A DNA stretch of 64,000 bases, from assembly GCA_009617715.1 (NCBI GenBank), contig VTFK01000072.1, positions 434,001 to 498,000 of the forward strand, in the 5' to 3' direction. Positions within the stretch are counted from its first letter, which is position 1. The number at the start of each line of letters is the position of its first letter. The translations under genes and the position numbers were made by a program. Shown piece by piece: positions 61,881 through 64,000 of this stretch. The notes under the pieces are model-generated. The model worked only from the letters and a program-made list of their open reading frames with translations. It had not been told where the DNA came from and did no database searches. Source of the stretch: Plectrocnemia conspersa (Eukaryota; Arthropoda; Insecta; Trichoptera; Polycentropodidae).

Positions 61881-64000
61881 ACACATATGTATTGTATGAT
61901 GAGTGTATGCGAATAGAATTGGAGTAATGCGATATATATATAATATTTGTATAATTGTCTAGAATCAGCGTGCAAGCAAAAATATTATGTAATAAAATAT
62001 GATGAGTCAAATGTTAGGTATTTAGTGATGCTGCTTTTTTTAAAAAATTTCATAACTTAATTATTAGTAATTGAATCAATTTTGTAAATCAAAAAACTTC
62101 GTCGAATTCATTATACTTGTACTTAAGTTAATTAATACCAGCGGACGTTGGTCCCCATAAGTAATCTATTTTAATTTACCAGTGTAACTATTGCAATCAT
62201 ATACATATACATAATACATACGCTATAAGTATTCAGTGCATTTAGTATTCATCAAATATTCTGGATAACCGAATGAATTTCTATTGCACATGCTCGAGCG
62301 CGCCCCAGAAAACTACCTTTATATGGAAACATTCGAAAAGGAACTTTCTGATGGAATTCACTTGCATTAGTGTGAATGTTTGCTTTAATATCACCACATA
62401 AGAGTTTCAGCTGTTAATTTATTTTCGTTTCCGAGTGTTTAATAAAATGATTATTATAACTTTTTAAAAATGTTTGCTTGCAAAAGTTTTCGCGTTTCAT
62501 GTTTCTACGATTGGGTGTATGTGTGTGGGTGTTTTAAACTGCGATTTTCATTTCTGAACTTTTCGTTTAATTAAGATGATGCAATTGTAACCAATGCCAA
62601 GTGGGGACTCGCGCTGATAAAAGAGAAGTAGATTATTATTATAGGCAATAATTCTTTCATGCAAAAAGTTAGGGATATAGCAGCGGTTTTATTGCGATCG
62701 GGGTGATAAAGTTCCCCCTTAAAACTAAGAATTGCGGCTTTAGGTAAATTCGCTTTGCATATTGCTTTGATAAAAATAATAATAAAAATGCTTTAATATT
62801 TGCAAAAGCGTGGCTTATACTACTAAAACACAAAAATAAATAAGTTTGTGATATATAAAAAAAAATATTATTACCACAATGTATTGTTTATCATATCAGG
62901 CTTAAACTTACAATTACTTACAAACCTTAAAAAAGACATATGATCAGATAAAAAATATCACAAGTACTTATGAAAAAATATTAAATTATTGTATTCCATA
63001 TTATGTTATTCATAAGAATTTCTTAATTGTAAGGAAAAAAACCTGTACTGATAAAAATGATATATTTTATGATATTTTAAAATTGTTTAAAAAAATTAAA
63101 GATTAAAAAACATATTTTTGTTGTTAAAGAATTTTTTATAATTTAATCATCGCACTTAAAAATCAGTATATCAATTATAATATGCAGTAGTTAAACTGGC
63201 TCAATTATTTTATATGATACTATACTTAGACTTCCACTAAAGAACACTATTTTTATGTTTAAATTAACAATAGTTAACACATATTTAGAATAATAATAAT
63301 TTGTGTGTTAAATAAATTTATTTAATATTAAATTTATTATTTTTATTTATGTGTATAAAAATAATAAAATTATTTAATTTGGTATAGATTGTATATCCCA
63401 CTGTCTGTATTTTTACAATACAACAATATTATTTTTACACGTCTTAATAAATTAGGCGTAATAAAATATGCTGTTTTTAAATAATGTTAAAAAGTATTTA
63501 TTAATTTATTTTAAGCCTTGCAATATAACATGCGTTAGTCCAATGCGTATGGAGTGAGACATTTAACTTAAATCAAAGTCTGTAAATCAGTAACGTTTTA
63601 TTAATTATTTTTTCTACTTACATACAATCAATAACTGTCTCTATGCACGACCTAGGTCGATTTTATTAAAAATATTTATTATGATATTTATGATCTTCGA
63701 AATCATAATCTGTGGTGAATGATCAGAATTTAAATTATACATTTTCCAGTAATTCAAAAAAAAATAGTAAGGAAACATCAGGGTTCATATAGGATTAGCC
63801 ACTTGAATAGGTGCTTTCACCCATTATTCAAAGATTTACAATACTATTGTAACGGTCAGGAATAAATTTGTGTTGGTTTTACTACCTGCTTGTAGAACGC
63901 AGTGTTTGCCGTAAATAGTCTTTTTAGGCTTTTTTTATTTGAAACTAAGGGTGAAATTGCAATTAAAATGCTATTTTTTATTAATGTAAATTGCGATGAA
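61881..64000. other. Mostly AT-rich sequence to the window end
   Basis: Weakly balanced patches at about 62280-62350 and 62500-62760; otherwise AT-rich with poly-A runs. No gene or element with clear ends. Confidence 0.4.

Noticed and set aside
1..64000. CRISPR arrays, operons, ribosome-binding sites, prophage or plasmid features
   Set aside because: Composition, transposon content and the lack of dense ORFs mark a eukaryotic nuclear genome; no such pattern is present.

Overview
The window is a strongly AT-rich piece of an animal nuclear genome, most likely an insect. Nothing is bacterial: there are no dense ORFs, operons, CRISPR arrays or recognisable rRNA or tRNA genes. The insect reading rests on the transposons (Jockey-type LINEs, piggyBac with TTAA, hAT with 8-bp target duplications, a Tc1/mariner-like TA-flanked element) and on one TATA box plus TCAGT initiator at textbook arthropod spacing. 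Almost no ordinary host coding sequence can be supported. Two weak host candidates are a 71-codon ORF behind that promoter (9183-9398) and a 43-codon signal-peptide-like ORF (52773-52904). Most of the window looks intergenic or intronic: AT-rich desert broken by blocks of a few hundred bases of balanced composition, which may be conserved regulatory elements.

Layout. 1-20 kb: a decayed LINE reverse transcriptase (1010-1735), a GC-rich block ending in an LTR/primer-site-like motif (about 3960-4375), a clean piggyBac MITE (5813-6049), the candidate promoter and small ORF, a decayed BED-finger hAT transposase (16194-16660) beside a 736-bp segment bounded by 31-bp direct repeats, and a second copy of the first LINE (19560-19990). 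21.2-36.8 kb: a LINE ORF1 (gag-like, CCHC knuckles) on the minus strand lies across the left edge of a roughly 7.5-kb head-to-tail duplication (21791-29334 and 29335-36760). The two copies differ by very many small indels, which looks like unpolished sequence or a false duplication rather than ordinary divergence. 36.8-56.3 kb: desert and islands, plus a short degenerate satellite flanked by 17-bp direct repeats (39406-40544), a hAT MITE (47666-47992) and two strong perfect hairpins.

56.8-60.7 kb is the most informative region: a nest of at least six transposon fragments whose order of arrival can be read. Two old Jockey-type RT relics lie on the minus strand. One was interrupted by a 5'-truncated Jockey-type LINE with 13-bp target duplications and, separately, by a 490-bp TA-flanked TIR element. 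The other was interrupted by a 1.3-kb piggyBac remnant, which was itself hit by a hAT MITE. Removing the insertions with one target copy restores readable RT motifs in the host element. 60.7-64 kb returns to desert with one island.

No previously undescribed biological system could be demonstrated. The items most worth checking are the transposon nest, the 7.5-kb duplication, the satellite bounded by target-site-like repeats, the 9.1-kb promoter/ORF and the balanced-composition islands.
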